A stretch of DNA of 64,000 nt from Planctomycetota bacterium (GTDB lineage Bacteria > Planctomycetota > SZUA-567 > H5-PLA8), in contig JAKLKQ010000008.1 of NCBI GenBank assembly GCA_023150555.1, positions 1-64,000 on the forward strand. The letters are read 5' to 3'. The notes beneath the pieces are model-generated. The model did not search any database, had not been told where the DNA came from, and was given only the letters and a program-made list of their open reading frames with translations. Shown here one piece after another: positions 49,502-57,910 of the stretch (its first letter is position 1; each line of letters opens with the position of its first letter). The translations under genes and the position numbers were made by a program.

Positions 49502-50848
49502 TCAATCCAAGGCCTTTACGTACGCGTCGATTTCCTCGACGCTGCGTTTCTCGGTGACGCAGACCAGCACCTGGTTCTTGCGGGACGGATCGAAGCGGCC
49601 CAGGTCCAGGCCGCCGAGGATGTTCTTCGCCAGCAGCTTCTCCAGCACCTTCGCGGCCGGTTCCTTCGTCTCGTAGGAGAACTCGTGGAAGGCGGTGTAC
49701 TCGGGCACGGCCGTGACGGCCTTGGCCTTCTTGAGTTTCCCGCGTAGGAGATCGGCCTTCGCGACGGCCAACTCGCCGGCGCGCTTGAGGCCCCGGCGCC
49801 CCAGGCAGCCCATGTAGAAATGCGCCATCATCGCGCACAGGGCGGTGTTGGTGCAGATGTTGGACGTGGCCTTCTCGCGGCGGATGTGCTGCTCGCGCGC
49901 CTGCAGCGTCAGCGTGAACGACGGGCGGCCCTGCACGTCGACGGTGCGCCCGACCAGGCGGCCGGGCATGCGCCGCACCAGAGCCTGCGTACTGGCGACG
50001 TAGCCGAGGTACGGGCCGCCGAACTGCAGCGGCACACCCAGCGCCTGGGCCTCGCCGCAGACGATGTCCGCGCCCTGCGCGCCCGGCGGCTGCAGGAGGC
50101 CGTAGGCGAAGGGCGTGCCCACGGCGACGACCATACCGCCGCCGGCGTGGACGTCGGCGGTGAGCTTGGAGAGATCTTCCACGGCGCCGAAGAAGTTGGG
50201 ATACCCGACGGCGACGCAAGCGAGGTCCTCGCCGCCGGCCTTGGCCGCCTGGGCCAGGCCCGAGAGGTCGCTGCGGAAGCCGCCCTTCACAGGTGCGACG
50301 AGGCGGATCTCGACGCCCTGCACCTGAAGCTGCGCGCGGACGGTGGCGATGTAGCTGGGATGCAGCGCGCCGTCGAGCACGACCTGCTTCATGCGCCCGG
50401 TCTGGCGCATGGCCATCTGCACGCCTTCGATGACGGCGGTTGCGCCGTCGTAGAGGCTGGCGTTGGCGACGTCGCAGCCGGCTAGCGAGGCGATCATGGT
50501 CTGATATTCGTAGATCGCCTGCAGCACGCCCTGGCTGATCTCCGGTTGGTACGGCGTGTAGGCGGTGTAGAGTTCGCCGCGCGAGGCCAGTTCGAAGACC
50601 GCCGGCGGGATGAAGTGATCGTAGGCGCCGGCGCCCAGGAAGCAGGCGAGCTGGTCGGTGGCGCGGTTGCGCGCCGCGTACCGCTGCATCTCGGCGGTCA
50701 GTTCCATCTCGCCCAGGCCGGGGGGCGCATTGAGCGTCCCGCAGCGCAGGTTCCTGGGCAGATGGTCAAAGAGGGCGTCCAGGCTGGCCGCGCCGACGGC
50801 CTTCAGCATCTCGGCGCGCTCCGCCTCGGTATGCGGGATGTACGTCAT
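49502..50848 (-). CDS. gcvPA: Glycine dehydrogenase (decarboxylating) subunit 1
   Basis: This 448-residue N-terminal subunit of the split P-protein pairs with gcvPB. Signatures include YIPHTEAERAEMLKAVG, FLGAGAYDHFIPPAV, ELYTAYTPYQPEISQGVLQ, ANASLYDGATAVIEG and FGGPYLGYVAST. It is the usual length. ATG 50848 follows a gap of 103 bases from the gcvH stop. Confidence 0.97.
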   Translation of the reverse strand: MTYIPHTEAERAEMLKAVGAASLDALFDHLPRNLRCGTLNAPPGLGEMELTAEMQRYAARNRATDQLACFLGAGAYDHFIPPAVFELASRGELYTAYTPYQPEISQGVLQAIYEYQTMIASLAGCDVANASLYDGATAVIEGVQMAMRQTGRMKQVVLDGALHPSYIATVRAQLQVQGVEIRLVAPVKGGFRSDLSGLAQAAKAGGEDLACVAVGYPNFFGAVEDLSKLTADVHAGGGMVVAVGTPFAYGLLQPPGAQGADIVCGEAQALGVPLQFGGPYLGYVASTQALVRRMPGRLVGRTVDVQGRPSFTLTLQAREQHIRREKATSNICTNTALCAMMAHFYMGCLGRRGLKRAGELAVAKADLLRGKLKKAKAVTAVPEYTAFHEFSYETKEPAAKVLEKLLAKNILGGLDLGRFDPSRKNQVLVCVTEKRSVEEIDAYVKALD

Positions 50849-50951
50849 GGTCGGCTCCGCGTCAGAGGGTGCGACGGAACGACGAACGTGATTGTGACGA
50901 AGGCATGCTAAAGCCGGCCGGCATGCCCTGCAAACGGCAATCGGAGATCGG

Positions 50952-51338
50952 TCAGCTCTTGGCGAGCAACTCGGTATAACCCTTGTCGTCCATCAGCTTC
51001 TCGAGCTCGGCGGGGTTGGCGATCTCCACCTTGAGCATCCAGCCGTCGCCGTAGGGCGCCTGGTTGACGGCGTCGGGGCTGTCGGCCAGGGCCGCGTTGA
51101 CCTCGACGACCTTTCCCGTCAGCGGGCTGAACAGGTCGCTGGCAGCCTTGACGGATTCGATGGTGCCGAAGGTCTTCATGAAAGTGACCTTGCTGCCGGC
51201 CTTGGGCAACTCGACGAAAACGATGTCGCCGAGGGCGTGCTGGGCGTGGTCGGTGATGCCCACAATGCCGATGTTGCCTTCGACTTTCACCCACTCGTGC
51301 TCCTTGGAGTACTTCAGGCCGGCCGGGACGTTCGACAT
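50952..51338 (-). CDS. gcvH: Glycine cleavage system H protein
   Basis: This 128-residue lipoyl carrier protein shuttles the aminomethyl group between P, T and L proteins. The lipoylation Lys is K64 in FGTIESVKAASDLFSP, with the N-terminal YSKEHEWVKVEG and PYGDGWMLKVEI typical of the family. ATG 51338 has GGAG seven bases upstream. It is first in the gcvH-gcvPA-gcvPB run. gcvT is not in the window. The lipoate-ligase-like gene at 45 kb could modify it. Confidence 0.97.
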   Translation of the reverse strand: MSNVPAGLKYSKEHEWVKVEGNIGIVGITDHAQHALGDIVFVELPKAGSKVTFMKTFGTIESVKAASDLFSPLTGKVVEVNAALADSPDAVNQAPYGDGWMLKVEIANPAELEKLMDDKGYTELLAKS

Positions 51339-51457
51339 GTCGGGGCTCCTCGAGAAAGCGACGGACCGCGGGAAAAGAAGAGGGTTAACGGGAAGCGGGG
51401 CTTTCGTCAAGAAACGGCGCGGGGTCCGGCAGGCCACTCAGCGGCGGCCGGCGGCGG

Positions 51458-52981
51458 TCACTTCTGGGCTGGCTTCTCGGGGAGCTTGCGCAACAGGATC
51501 TGCGCGGCCTCCTTTACGGCATCGTGGGGGCTGGAGGCGAGGTCCTGCAGCAGCGCCCGGGCCTCGTCGAAGCGCCGCGCGTCGAACAGGTAGGAGGCCA
51601 GGTGCAGCTTGCGTTGGGCCTGGGTGTAGCCGTGGGCGGTGCCGGCGATGGAGTTCTCGAAGAGCGACTTGGCCTCGTCGTGCCGCCCCTGGTAGGAGAG
51701 GGTGATGCCTAGCTCAAACTCGCACAGCGCCTTCATCTCGCCGGTAGAAGCGTGCTGGACGGCGTCGCGCAGCAGGGATTCGGCGAGTTCCAGGACTTCT
51801 TTGCGCCCGGCGTCGCGGAAGCTGCGCTCGCCGGAACTGTAGAGTGTGTTGGCGGCCTGGCGCAGCACGTCGGAGCGGTCGGCGAACTGCTTGCGGATGC
51901 GTTCGGCGCTCTCCTGAATGCCGGGCAGGTGGTGCATGCGGATCTGGAGGTTCAGCAGGGCGGAGAGGGCGTTGGGCACCTCGGGGCTGTCGGGCGACTG
52001 GGCCAGGAAGCGCTGGTAGAGGTGCTCGGCGAGTTGCAACTGGTTGGCGCGGATCATGCCTTCGGCGGTCTGCTCAACGAAGTACCAGTTCTCGACGTTC
52101 TCCTCGGCGATGCGCGTCTCGGCCTCGTCCAGGCGCTTGCGGAAGGCGCTGACGTCCTTGCCGGGCCAGTGTTTCTTCTTGCGCAGTTCGCTCTTTAGGC
52201 GGCGCATGTCTTCGTTGCGGATGCGCTGCTGGAGCTGCTGCTCGACGGGCCCGGCGCCCTCCGGGTAGGTCAGCGGCAGGGCGGAGATCATCAGCGCCCG
52301 TTCGTACTCGCGCGCCGCGTCGTCCAGGCGGTCGTTGGCGAAGTGGTAGTGCGCGAGGTCCATGTAGTTTGCCACGCGCTGGGGTTCGGCCAGAATGCGG
52401 TGCTGCAGCATGGCCAGGATCTTGTCGCGCAGGGCGTATCCGGCGACCTCGACGGTCTCGCCCGGCCGGACCTGGATCCGCTGCGCCAGGCTCTCGCAAT
52501 TGGTCTTGCGCACCAGCAGCTCGTGTTCGCCGGCGGGCGCGGCCCGAAGGACCAGCGGGGTGTAGCCCACCAGCTCGCCGTCCAGCAGCACCTCGGCGTC
52601 GCGGGGTTCGATCGAGACCTTCAGGACGCCGGTCTCCGCCTCGGGCAATCGCGCCGACACGGGCGTGCCGGTCTCGGCCAGCAGCACCTGGTAAACGACG
52701 GGTTCGTGGCCCTCCTTTTCGAAGCGCACGGCATACTTGCCGGGCTTGAGGCCATCTACGACCAGCGGCGTGCAGCCGGCCAGGCGGCCGTTGACGAACG
52801 CGGTGGCGCCTTCGGGCGAACTGTTCAGGCGCAGGGGCGGATAGGAAGGCCCGAAGAGGGTAAAGGCGCCCTGGTGGAAGACGCCGACGACGAAGCAGAG
52901 ATTCACCAGCAGCAGGGCCGCGGGGAAGAGGGCGCGCGGCCAGGCCGCGACGGCCTTCTCAACGGGGCTGGGGGATTGCAC
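51458..52981 (-). CDS. PEGA-TPR membrane protein, second of a tandem pair
   Basis: This 507-residue protein starts at GTG 52981, with AAGGAG five bases upstream formed by the end of the preceding gene, so the two are tightly coupled. A transmembrane anchor (about 15-38, LFPAALLLVNLCFVVGVF) is followed by two PEGA domains (about 47-112 and 114-180), each with the family pattern: GATAFVNGRLAGCTPLVVDGL, then DAEVLLDGELVGYTPLVL and PAGEHELLVRKT. The rest (about 200-500) is alpha-helical and TPR-like (NYMDLAHYHFANDRLDDAAREY). It is clearly homologous to the upstream gene; for example DKILAMLQHRILAEPQRVA matches DKILAMLRAKIKGEPQRVA. It is membrane-bound with the PEGA/TPR part outside or in the cytoplasm. 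The function is unknown. Confidence 0.82.
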   Translation of the reverse strand: MQSPSPVEKAVAAWPRALFPAALLLVNLCFVVGVFHQGAFTLFGPSYPPLRLNSSPEGATAFVNGRLAGCTPLVVDGLKPGKYAVRFEKEGHEPVVYQVLLAETGTPVSARLPEAETGVLKVSIEPRDAEVLLDGELVGYTPLVLRAAPAGEHELLVRKTNCESLAQRIQVRPGETVEVAGYALRDKILAMLQHRILAEPQRVANYMDLAHYHFANDRLDDAAREYERALMISALPLTYPEGAGPVEQQLQQRIRNEDMRRLKSELRKKKHWPGKDVSAFRKRLDEAETRIAEENVENWYFVEQTAEGMIRANQLQLAEHLYQRFLAQSPDSPEVPNALSALLNLQIRMHHLPGIQESAERIRKQFADRSDVLRQAANTLYSSGERSFRDAGRKEVLELAESLLRDAVQHASTGEMKALCEFELGITLSYQGRHDEAKSLFENSIAGTAHGYTQAQRKLHLASYLFDARRFDEARALLQDLASSPHDAVKEAAQILLRKLPEKPAQK

Positions 52982-52983
52982 GG

Positions 52984-54564
52984 CTACTCCTTGTGCGCGG
53001 ACTTGCGGGTGTTGTTGACCCGCACGAGTCCGGCGTTGGCACGCTCGCGGACCGTCACGCTGGTGCTGGCGGTAAGCCTTTTGAAGTGCTTTTCGGCCTC
53101 GTCGATGCGGCCGGCCAGGTGCAGGGCTTCGGCCATTTGCAGCGTGCGCTCTTCGGCGACCTCGGCTGCGGGGACTTTTTCGAGCGACTGCTCGTAGTAC
53201 CCGATGGCCTCGGCGGCGTGGCCCTGCAGGGTCAGCGCATTGGCGAGTTCGAAGGCGCACTCGGCGCGGATCGTGTCGACCTTGCTGACGTCGCGGGCGC
53301 GGCGGAAGGCTTTCTCGGACATCTCGAGCAGGTCGTTGCGGTCGGGCTCGGGCATGCGGTAGCGGCTGGACAGGACGCACTGTCCGGTCTTCAGGAGCAT
53401 GTCGGGGCGGTCCTGGACGAGTTCGAAAAGCTTGTCGTAGGTGTCGCGGGCCGCCGAGATATTGCGCAGCTGCAAGCGCACCTTCAGGAGGGCCAGCAGG
53501 CAATCGGGTGCGTTTTCGCCGTTGGGGTTCTTGTCCAGGTGGTCGATGTACAGGCTCTCGGCCTGCGTCAGGTGTCCGCCCTCGATGTGGTTGCGCGCGG
53601 CCAGTTGCACCCAGGACCAGGAGGCGATGTTCTTGCGGCCGTAGATATCCTGCTGGCGCTGCAGTTTCTCGCGGAAGTCGGCGGTGTTCTTGCCTGGCCA
53701 GCGGACGTGCTTCTCGACCTCCTTCTTCAGGCGGCGGTAGTCCTCCAGGCGCAGGCGCTGTTCCAGGGCGCGCTGCTGTTCGTCGACCTCGGGCTCGAAA
53801 GTCAGCGGCGTCTCGGCGACTTCCTGCGCCTGGATGAAAGCCAGCACGGCCTCGTCCATGCGGTTGTTGACGAATTCGTAATGCCCCAGATCCACATAGT
53901 GGGCGACGCGCTGCGGTTCGCCTTTGATCTTGGCGCGGAGCATGGCCAGGATCTTGTCGTCCAGGGACTGGTCGGCGTAGCGCAGGATCTCGCCGGGCGT
54001 GATCTCGATGCGCGCGGTGAAGGGCTTGAAGTTCGTCTTACGCACAATCAACTCGTGCTGGCCGGCCGGCGCGTCGGCAAGGCTTAGCGGGGTGTGCCCG
54101 ACCAGTTCGCCGTCCAGCAGGACTTCCGCGCCGCGCGGTTCGATGGCGACTTCCAGCACGCCGGTCGAGAGCGCCGGGAGCTTGGCGGCGACGCTGGCGG
54201 GCTCCTCGCCCACGACCAGGCGGCGCGATTGGGGCGCGCGGCCGGCTTTCTCGAAGCGCAGCACGTAGGTGCCGGGTCCGGCGTGCTTCCACTCGTACGG
54301 CGTGGCGCCAACGAGCGTGCTGTTGATAAAGAGGCTGGCGCCGGGCGGGTCGGACTCGATGTGCACGCTGACACCGCCCAACGCCTCATCCGGATCGCCG
54401 GAAGGCGTGGCGTCTCCGGCGCTCCGGCCGCCGTCGTTCGGCGCGCGGCCGCCGGCCAGCCAGGCCAGCACGCCGAGCGCGGCGGCCGCCGCCAGCAGCA
54501 GTGGAAGGCGGGCGCGGGCGGCGCCCTTGGGCGTCGGGGCGGCGGGCATGGTGGGCTCGGTCAT
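52984..54564 (-). CDS. PEGA-TPR membrane protein, first of a tandem pair
   Basis: This 526-residue protein has a short N-terminus, one transmembrane helix (about 20-41), then two PEGA domains (about 64-130 with GASLFINSTLVGATPYEW, and 132-200 with GAEVLLDGELVGHTPLSLADA). The C-terminal 300 residues are TPR-like (YVDLGHYEFVNNRMDEAVLAF, AECAFELANALTLQGHAAEAIGYYEQSLEKVP, AEALHLAGRIDEAEKHFKRL). PEGA domains are usually surface/S-layer-linked. It is paralogous to the following gene over nearly its whole length, so a tandem duplication is likely. It is in the same direction and close to the giant protein gene upstream (16 bases). Confidence 0.82.
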   Translation of the reverse strand: MTEPTMPAAPTPKGAARARLPLLLAAAAALGVLAWLAGGRAPNDGGRSAGDATPSGDPDEALGGVSVHIESDPPGASLFINSTLVGATPYEWKHAGPGTYVLRFEKAGRAPQSRRLVVGEEPASVAAKLPALSTGVLEVAIEPRGAEVLLDGELVGHTPLSLADAPAGQHELIVRKTNFKPFTARIEITPGEILRYADQSLDDKILAMLRAKIKGEPQRVAHYVDLGHYEFVNNRMDEAVLAFIQAQEVAETPLTFEPEVDEQQRALEQRLRLEDYRRLKKEVEKHVRWPGKNTADFREKLQRQQDIYGRKNIASWSWVQLAARNHIEGGHLTQAESLYIDHLDKNPNGENAPDCLLALLKVRLQLRNISAARDTYDKLFELVQDRPDMLLKTGQCVLSSRYRMPEPDRNDLLEMSEKAFRRARDVSKVDTIRAECAFELANALTLQGHAAEAIGYYEQSLEKVPAAEVAEERTLQMAEALHLAGRIDEAEKHFKRLTASTSVTVRERANAGLVRVNNTRKSAHKE

Positions 54565-54580
54565 CGGTGCGCCGGTATCC

Positions 54581-57500
54581 TTATTGCTGGTCGTAGATGG
54601 TCTTTACCGGGGGATAGTCCCGGTCGGGCGGTTCGGTCTCGGTGCCGCCTTCGCCCGAAACCTGCACGCGGCTGATCATGATGGCGTGGTCGTAGGTCCA
54701 GATGGCGATCTGGTTGCCGGTCAGCGGGTTGGGATCCTCCCACTCGAGCACCTGGCCCTTCTCCGAATTGAAGTAGTTGTCCACCCGAAAGCGCACGGTG
54801 TTGCCGCGCTTCTCGACGCGCACTTCGAACCAGTGCCGGTGGTAGCGCATGGAGGTGGGGACCTTCGCCTCGGAGTTGTTGCGGACCTCGACGCCGTTGC
54901 GCAGGATCATGGAGCCGGCGTTGTTGCGGCCGCCGAACATGAAGGTGTAGCCCTTGGTCAGGTCCTTGCCGTCGGAGCAGATGGTGACGTTGATGTCGCG
55001 GGCGTAGGCGTAGGGACGGCCGCGCTCGGCCTCCATCTTGTTGCCGACGAAGAACTCGACGGTGACGTCGCCGGGATAGAGGTTCTTGTTCCACAGCACG
55101 GCGACCTTCCCGTTGGGCAGGTCCTTGGCCCGCAGGTCGCTCTTCAGCGAGAAGAAGGACCAGCGCGGGTCGCATTGCCAGCGGTTGGCGATTTCGGCGA
55201 TGGCGCAGCCGGCGGTGCGCCAGTTCGACGGTGCGGTGGCGAACTCCTCGTCCGTGAACCCTTCGCTCTGGATCTTCGTAGCCTCGGTCTTCAGCGACAG
55301 GCCTTGGCCGACGTAGGCGACCTTGGTACCGGTCAGCGGATTCTCGTCGCGGAAGACGACCACGGAGCGCCCGTTGATGGTGCCGATGATATAGCGGCCC
55401 GCGCGGCGCAGGCTGGCGGTGGCCAGGTCGCTGACAGGTCCGCCGGGCAGGACCTCGGTCTGCACGGTCTGGCCCTGGCGGATCAGGGTCACGCGCGCCA
55501 GGCGCTCGTCCTTCGTCGCGCCCGTGGTGCTGCGGCTGACCTCGTACTTAAAGACGTATCCGTTGTACTTGCCGCGATCCCTCTCGCCGGCCTCGCTCTC
55601 GTTCTTATCACGTTCCTGGTTGGCGGACTGCCCGCCGTCCTTGCTGACGGAAAGCGCGAGCGTATGCGCGTTGGGATCCAGGATCTCGCGCGGCTCGACG
55701 GTCAGTTCCACGTCGCCCGGAAACTGGTTGCGGTTCCAGATGGGTTTCACCGCCTCGTTGTTGATCATCAACTCCTTGGAGTTGGCGTCCCAGTCTTCTT
55801 TCGGGTCGGTCCAGTCCTGCATCGAAGACTCGTCGCCGAAGATCGCGTTGCTGGTCACCAGGGGCTGCGATTCCTCGAAGAAAGCCAGGCGGAAACGGCG
55901 GAAGCGCGCCGGCGCCTGCGCGGCGAACAACCCGGCGCGGCCGCGCAGGGCATCGCCGGACTCGTAGTATTCCACGCAGGCATCCTGGCCTTTGGCCTGC
56001 ACCTGGATGTGGCCGCGCTTGATGCGCGCGCTCAGGCGCAGGTAGCCGTCGTCGGCCGGCGCGGGGTTCACGGTCGAGCGGTCAAGCACCTGCTCGCGGC
56101 CGCCGGCGACGTGGACCAGTTCCAGCTCGGACCGGGTGGTGCGGGCTAGGTAGTAGTCGGATTCGTCGAGGTACAGCAGCACAAGGCCAGCCTTGCCCTT
56201 GCCGGGATCTACGTCGCAGGCCAGGCGGTACTGCGACCAGCCGCGGTTTCCGATCAGGCTCTTGGACGCGCCCGCGCCGGGTTCGGCGTGCAATTCCCCG
56301 CCGAGGCGCTCGTTGGTGACCGGCTGGACCTCCCAGTTGCCCGTGCCACGCAGCCAGCCGCGCATCAGGGGGCCGGGCGAACGGAAGTCGTCGGCGATGC
56401 CGGCCACGCTGTCGACCTTTACGTCGTCGAAGACGGCGTGCTGATTCATCAGGTCGTGCATGCTGTTCATGCTGAACGGCTGCGCTTCGGGATCGTCGGC
56501 CGGCTTTTCCGGCAGCGCCACGTCGCACCAGACACCGACGGCGCCGGTGGTGAGGTACGGGCTGCTGACCTCGAAGAGCGCGTGGCCGTCGATCAAGATG
56601 CGTGCTCGCTCGTGGCTGACCAGCGCCTCGGCCTTGTACCACTGGCTGGGCAGGTAGCCGCCCGGCGCCTGCTGCACGACCTTGGCTTCGCCGTTGCGGA
56701 CCAGCACCAGTTCGCGCAGGCCGGCGCTAAGCGTGCTGCCGTCGGGGTTGGTGCGCCGGGCCGACCAGCGGAAGAGCCCGTAGTTGTTCTCGTCCTGGAA
56801 CGCGAAGATTAGGCCGAGCTTGCCCTCGACGGGTCCGCGCACGGCCACCTGGTAGCGGTAGTTGTCCCACCACGGCTCCCCGGCAACCGAGAAGACCTCG
56901 TGGCCCGCGCCCATGTAGTTGAAGGCATTCTGGCTCAGCAGCGGGTTGCGCATGGTCTTGATCGAGAACTCGCCCTTGCCGGGGCCGCAGTGGTACGTGC
57001 GCCATGCAAAGTTGTCCGAGTCCAGGCGCATGAAGTCGGAGGCGAAATGGATGTCCTCGCGCTCCTTGGCATCGAGAATGGGCGTGGCGCCGGGCTTGTA
57101 GTTGCGCAGGCCCACGCTGCCGCCCATGCGACGGTCGTCGAAGGCGCTGCCCACCAGCCGCAGGCCGGCGAACGCGCCGATCCATTCGCCGTGCCGCGCC
57201 ACGCGCAGTTCGCCGCCTTCGCCGTCGGGCGTGTCGCACTCGGACAGGATCTGCTCGACGCCGCTCTCACACAGGCCCAGCGTGATCCGGCCGTCGCGGC
57301 GCTGCAGGTAGTGGTAGTTCTCGTTGTCCTTGCGGTCGAAGTAGATGCGGCAGGCCTCAGTATCGCCCCGCACGGACACGTCCACCCAAAGGAAGTGCTT
57401 GCCGCCTTCGGTCGATCCGGCCGGCGCGCCCCACACCGCCTGAGGACCGGGGTCCGCCTGGACCGCAGCCGGGGCGATGCGAACCGCCGGCTCCGGCGGG

Positions 57501-57601
57501 CCGGCCGATACCGCGCCATCGCCGCCGGGCAGCAACAGGACGCTGCCGGCCAGGCCCAGGCCCAGCACCAGCAGGAGGGAGAGCAGACCAGAGCGCTTCA
57601 T
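54581..57601 (-). CDS. Large membrane-anchored beta-sandwich protein, paralogue B
   Basis: This 1006-residue protein begins at ATG 57601 (GAGG upstream). An N-terminal hydrophobic segment (LLSLLLVLGLGLAGSVLLL, about 6-25) is a signal or anchor. The rest appears as at least four beta-sandwich, concanavalin/LamG-like units (DUF1080-like), each with a repeating theme: ACRIYFDRKDNENYHYLQRR, GLIFAFQDENNYGLFRW, GLVLLYLDESDYYLARTT and GKDLTKGYTFMFGGRNNAGSM. Connecting strands carry motifs such as PGDVELTVEPREI and PGDVTVEFFVG. It is homologous throughout to the next gene upstream. It is likely exposed on the cell surface and might bind carbohydrate; no catalytic site was identified. Confidence 0.75.
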   Translation of the reverse strand: MKRSGLLSLLLVLGLGLAGSVLLLPGGDGAVSAGPPEPAVRIAPAAVQADPGPQAVWGAPAGSTEGGKHFLWVDVSVRGDTEACRIYFDRKDNENYHYLQRRDGRITLGLCESGVEQILSECDTPDGEGGELRVARHGEWIGAFAGLRLVGSAFDDRRMGGSVGLRNYKPGATPILDAKEREDIHFASDFMRLDSDNFAWRTYHCGPGKGEFSIKTMRNPLLSQNAFNYMGAGHEVFSVAGEPWWDNYRYQVAVRGPVEGKLGLIFAFQDENNYGLFRWSARRTNPDGSTLSAGLRELVLVRNGEAKVVQQAPGGYLPSQWYKAEALVSHERARILIDGHALFEVSSPYLTTGAVGVWCDVALPEKPADDPEAQPFSMNSMHDLMNQHAVFDDVKVDSVAGIADDFRSPGPLMRGWLRGTGNWEVQPVTNERLGGELHAEPGAGASKSLIGNRGWSQYRLACDVDPGKGKAGLVLLYLDESDYYLARTTRSELELVHVAGGREQVLDRSTVNPAPADDGYLRLSARIKRGHIQVQAKGQDACVEYYESGDALRGRAGLFAAQAPARFRRFRLAFFEESQPLVTSNAIFGDESSMQDWTDPKEDWDANSKELMINNEAVKPIWNRNQFPGDVELTVEPREILDPNAHTLALSVSKDGGQSANQERDKNESEAGERDRGKYNGYVFKYEVSRSTTGATKDERLARVTLIRQGQTVQTEVLPGGPVSDLATASLRRAGRYIIGTINGRSVVVFRDENPLTGTKVAYVGQGLSLKTEATKIQSEGFTDEEFATAPSNWRTAGCAIAEIANRWQCDPRWSFFSLKSDLRAKDLPNGKVAVLWNKNLYPGDVTVEFFVGNKMEAERGRPYAYARDINVTICSDGKDLTKGYTFMFGGRNNAGSMILRNGVEVRNNSEAKVPTSMRYHRHWFEVRVEKRGNTVRFRVDNYFNSEKGQVLEWEDPNPLTGNQIAIWTYDHAIMISRVQVSGEGGTETEPPDRDYPPVKTIYDQQ

Positions 57602-57910
57602 GCGGTCCTCAGGCATCGTTTGCAGGCCTCAGTAAAGGAGACGCGCCTGAACGGAATGCACATGTGAACTAAATATAGCTCCCCATGTACTTTATACCGC
57701 TCAAGCAGGCTCAAGTCTCCACTTTTCGAACCCCTCACAAAGGAGTCTACTTCTGACCCTTGCTTGCTGCCCTGGATTGTGCCTGGACATCCCTTACTCA
57801 ACACGCATTCGACACCCGGGCGTAGCCGGCTTTCATGGAAATTCCTGAGATAAAGGGGGAGCGGACGGCTCCGGCGGAGCGGCATCGCCGCTTACTTCGC
57901 ATGAAACAAG
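57602..57910. other. Intergenic region between the two giant paralogues
   Basis: This stretch of 309 bases has no convincing gene. It includes AT-rich boxes on the minus strand (TATATT 57677-57672 and TATAAA 57696-57691), a promoter-like context for the 54581-57601 gene. A short open frame in it lacks normal codon use and was not accepted. Confidence 0.35.

Noticed and set aside
51339..51457. Glycine riboswitch upstream of gcvH
   Set aside because: The 119-base gap has no recognisable tandem aptamer pattern, and the upstream gene is co-directional; a covariance-model search would be needed to exclude it fully.
53004..53503. Upstream extension of the second PEGA-TPR gene
   Set aside because: The frame runs antiparallel in codon quality to the first PEGA gene; the real start is GTG 52981 with its own ribosome site.
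57598..57885. 95-codon minus-strand frame between the giant genes
   Set aside because: No ribosome site, no known motif and codon use unlike its neighbours; it may be a leader, but it was not called as a gene.
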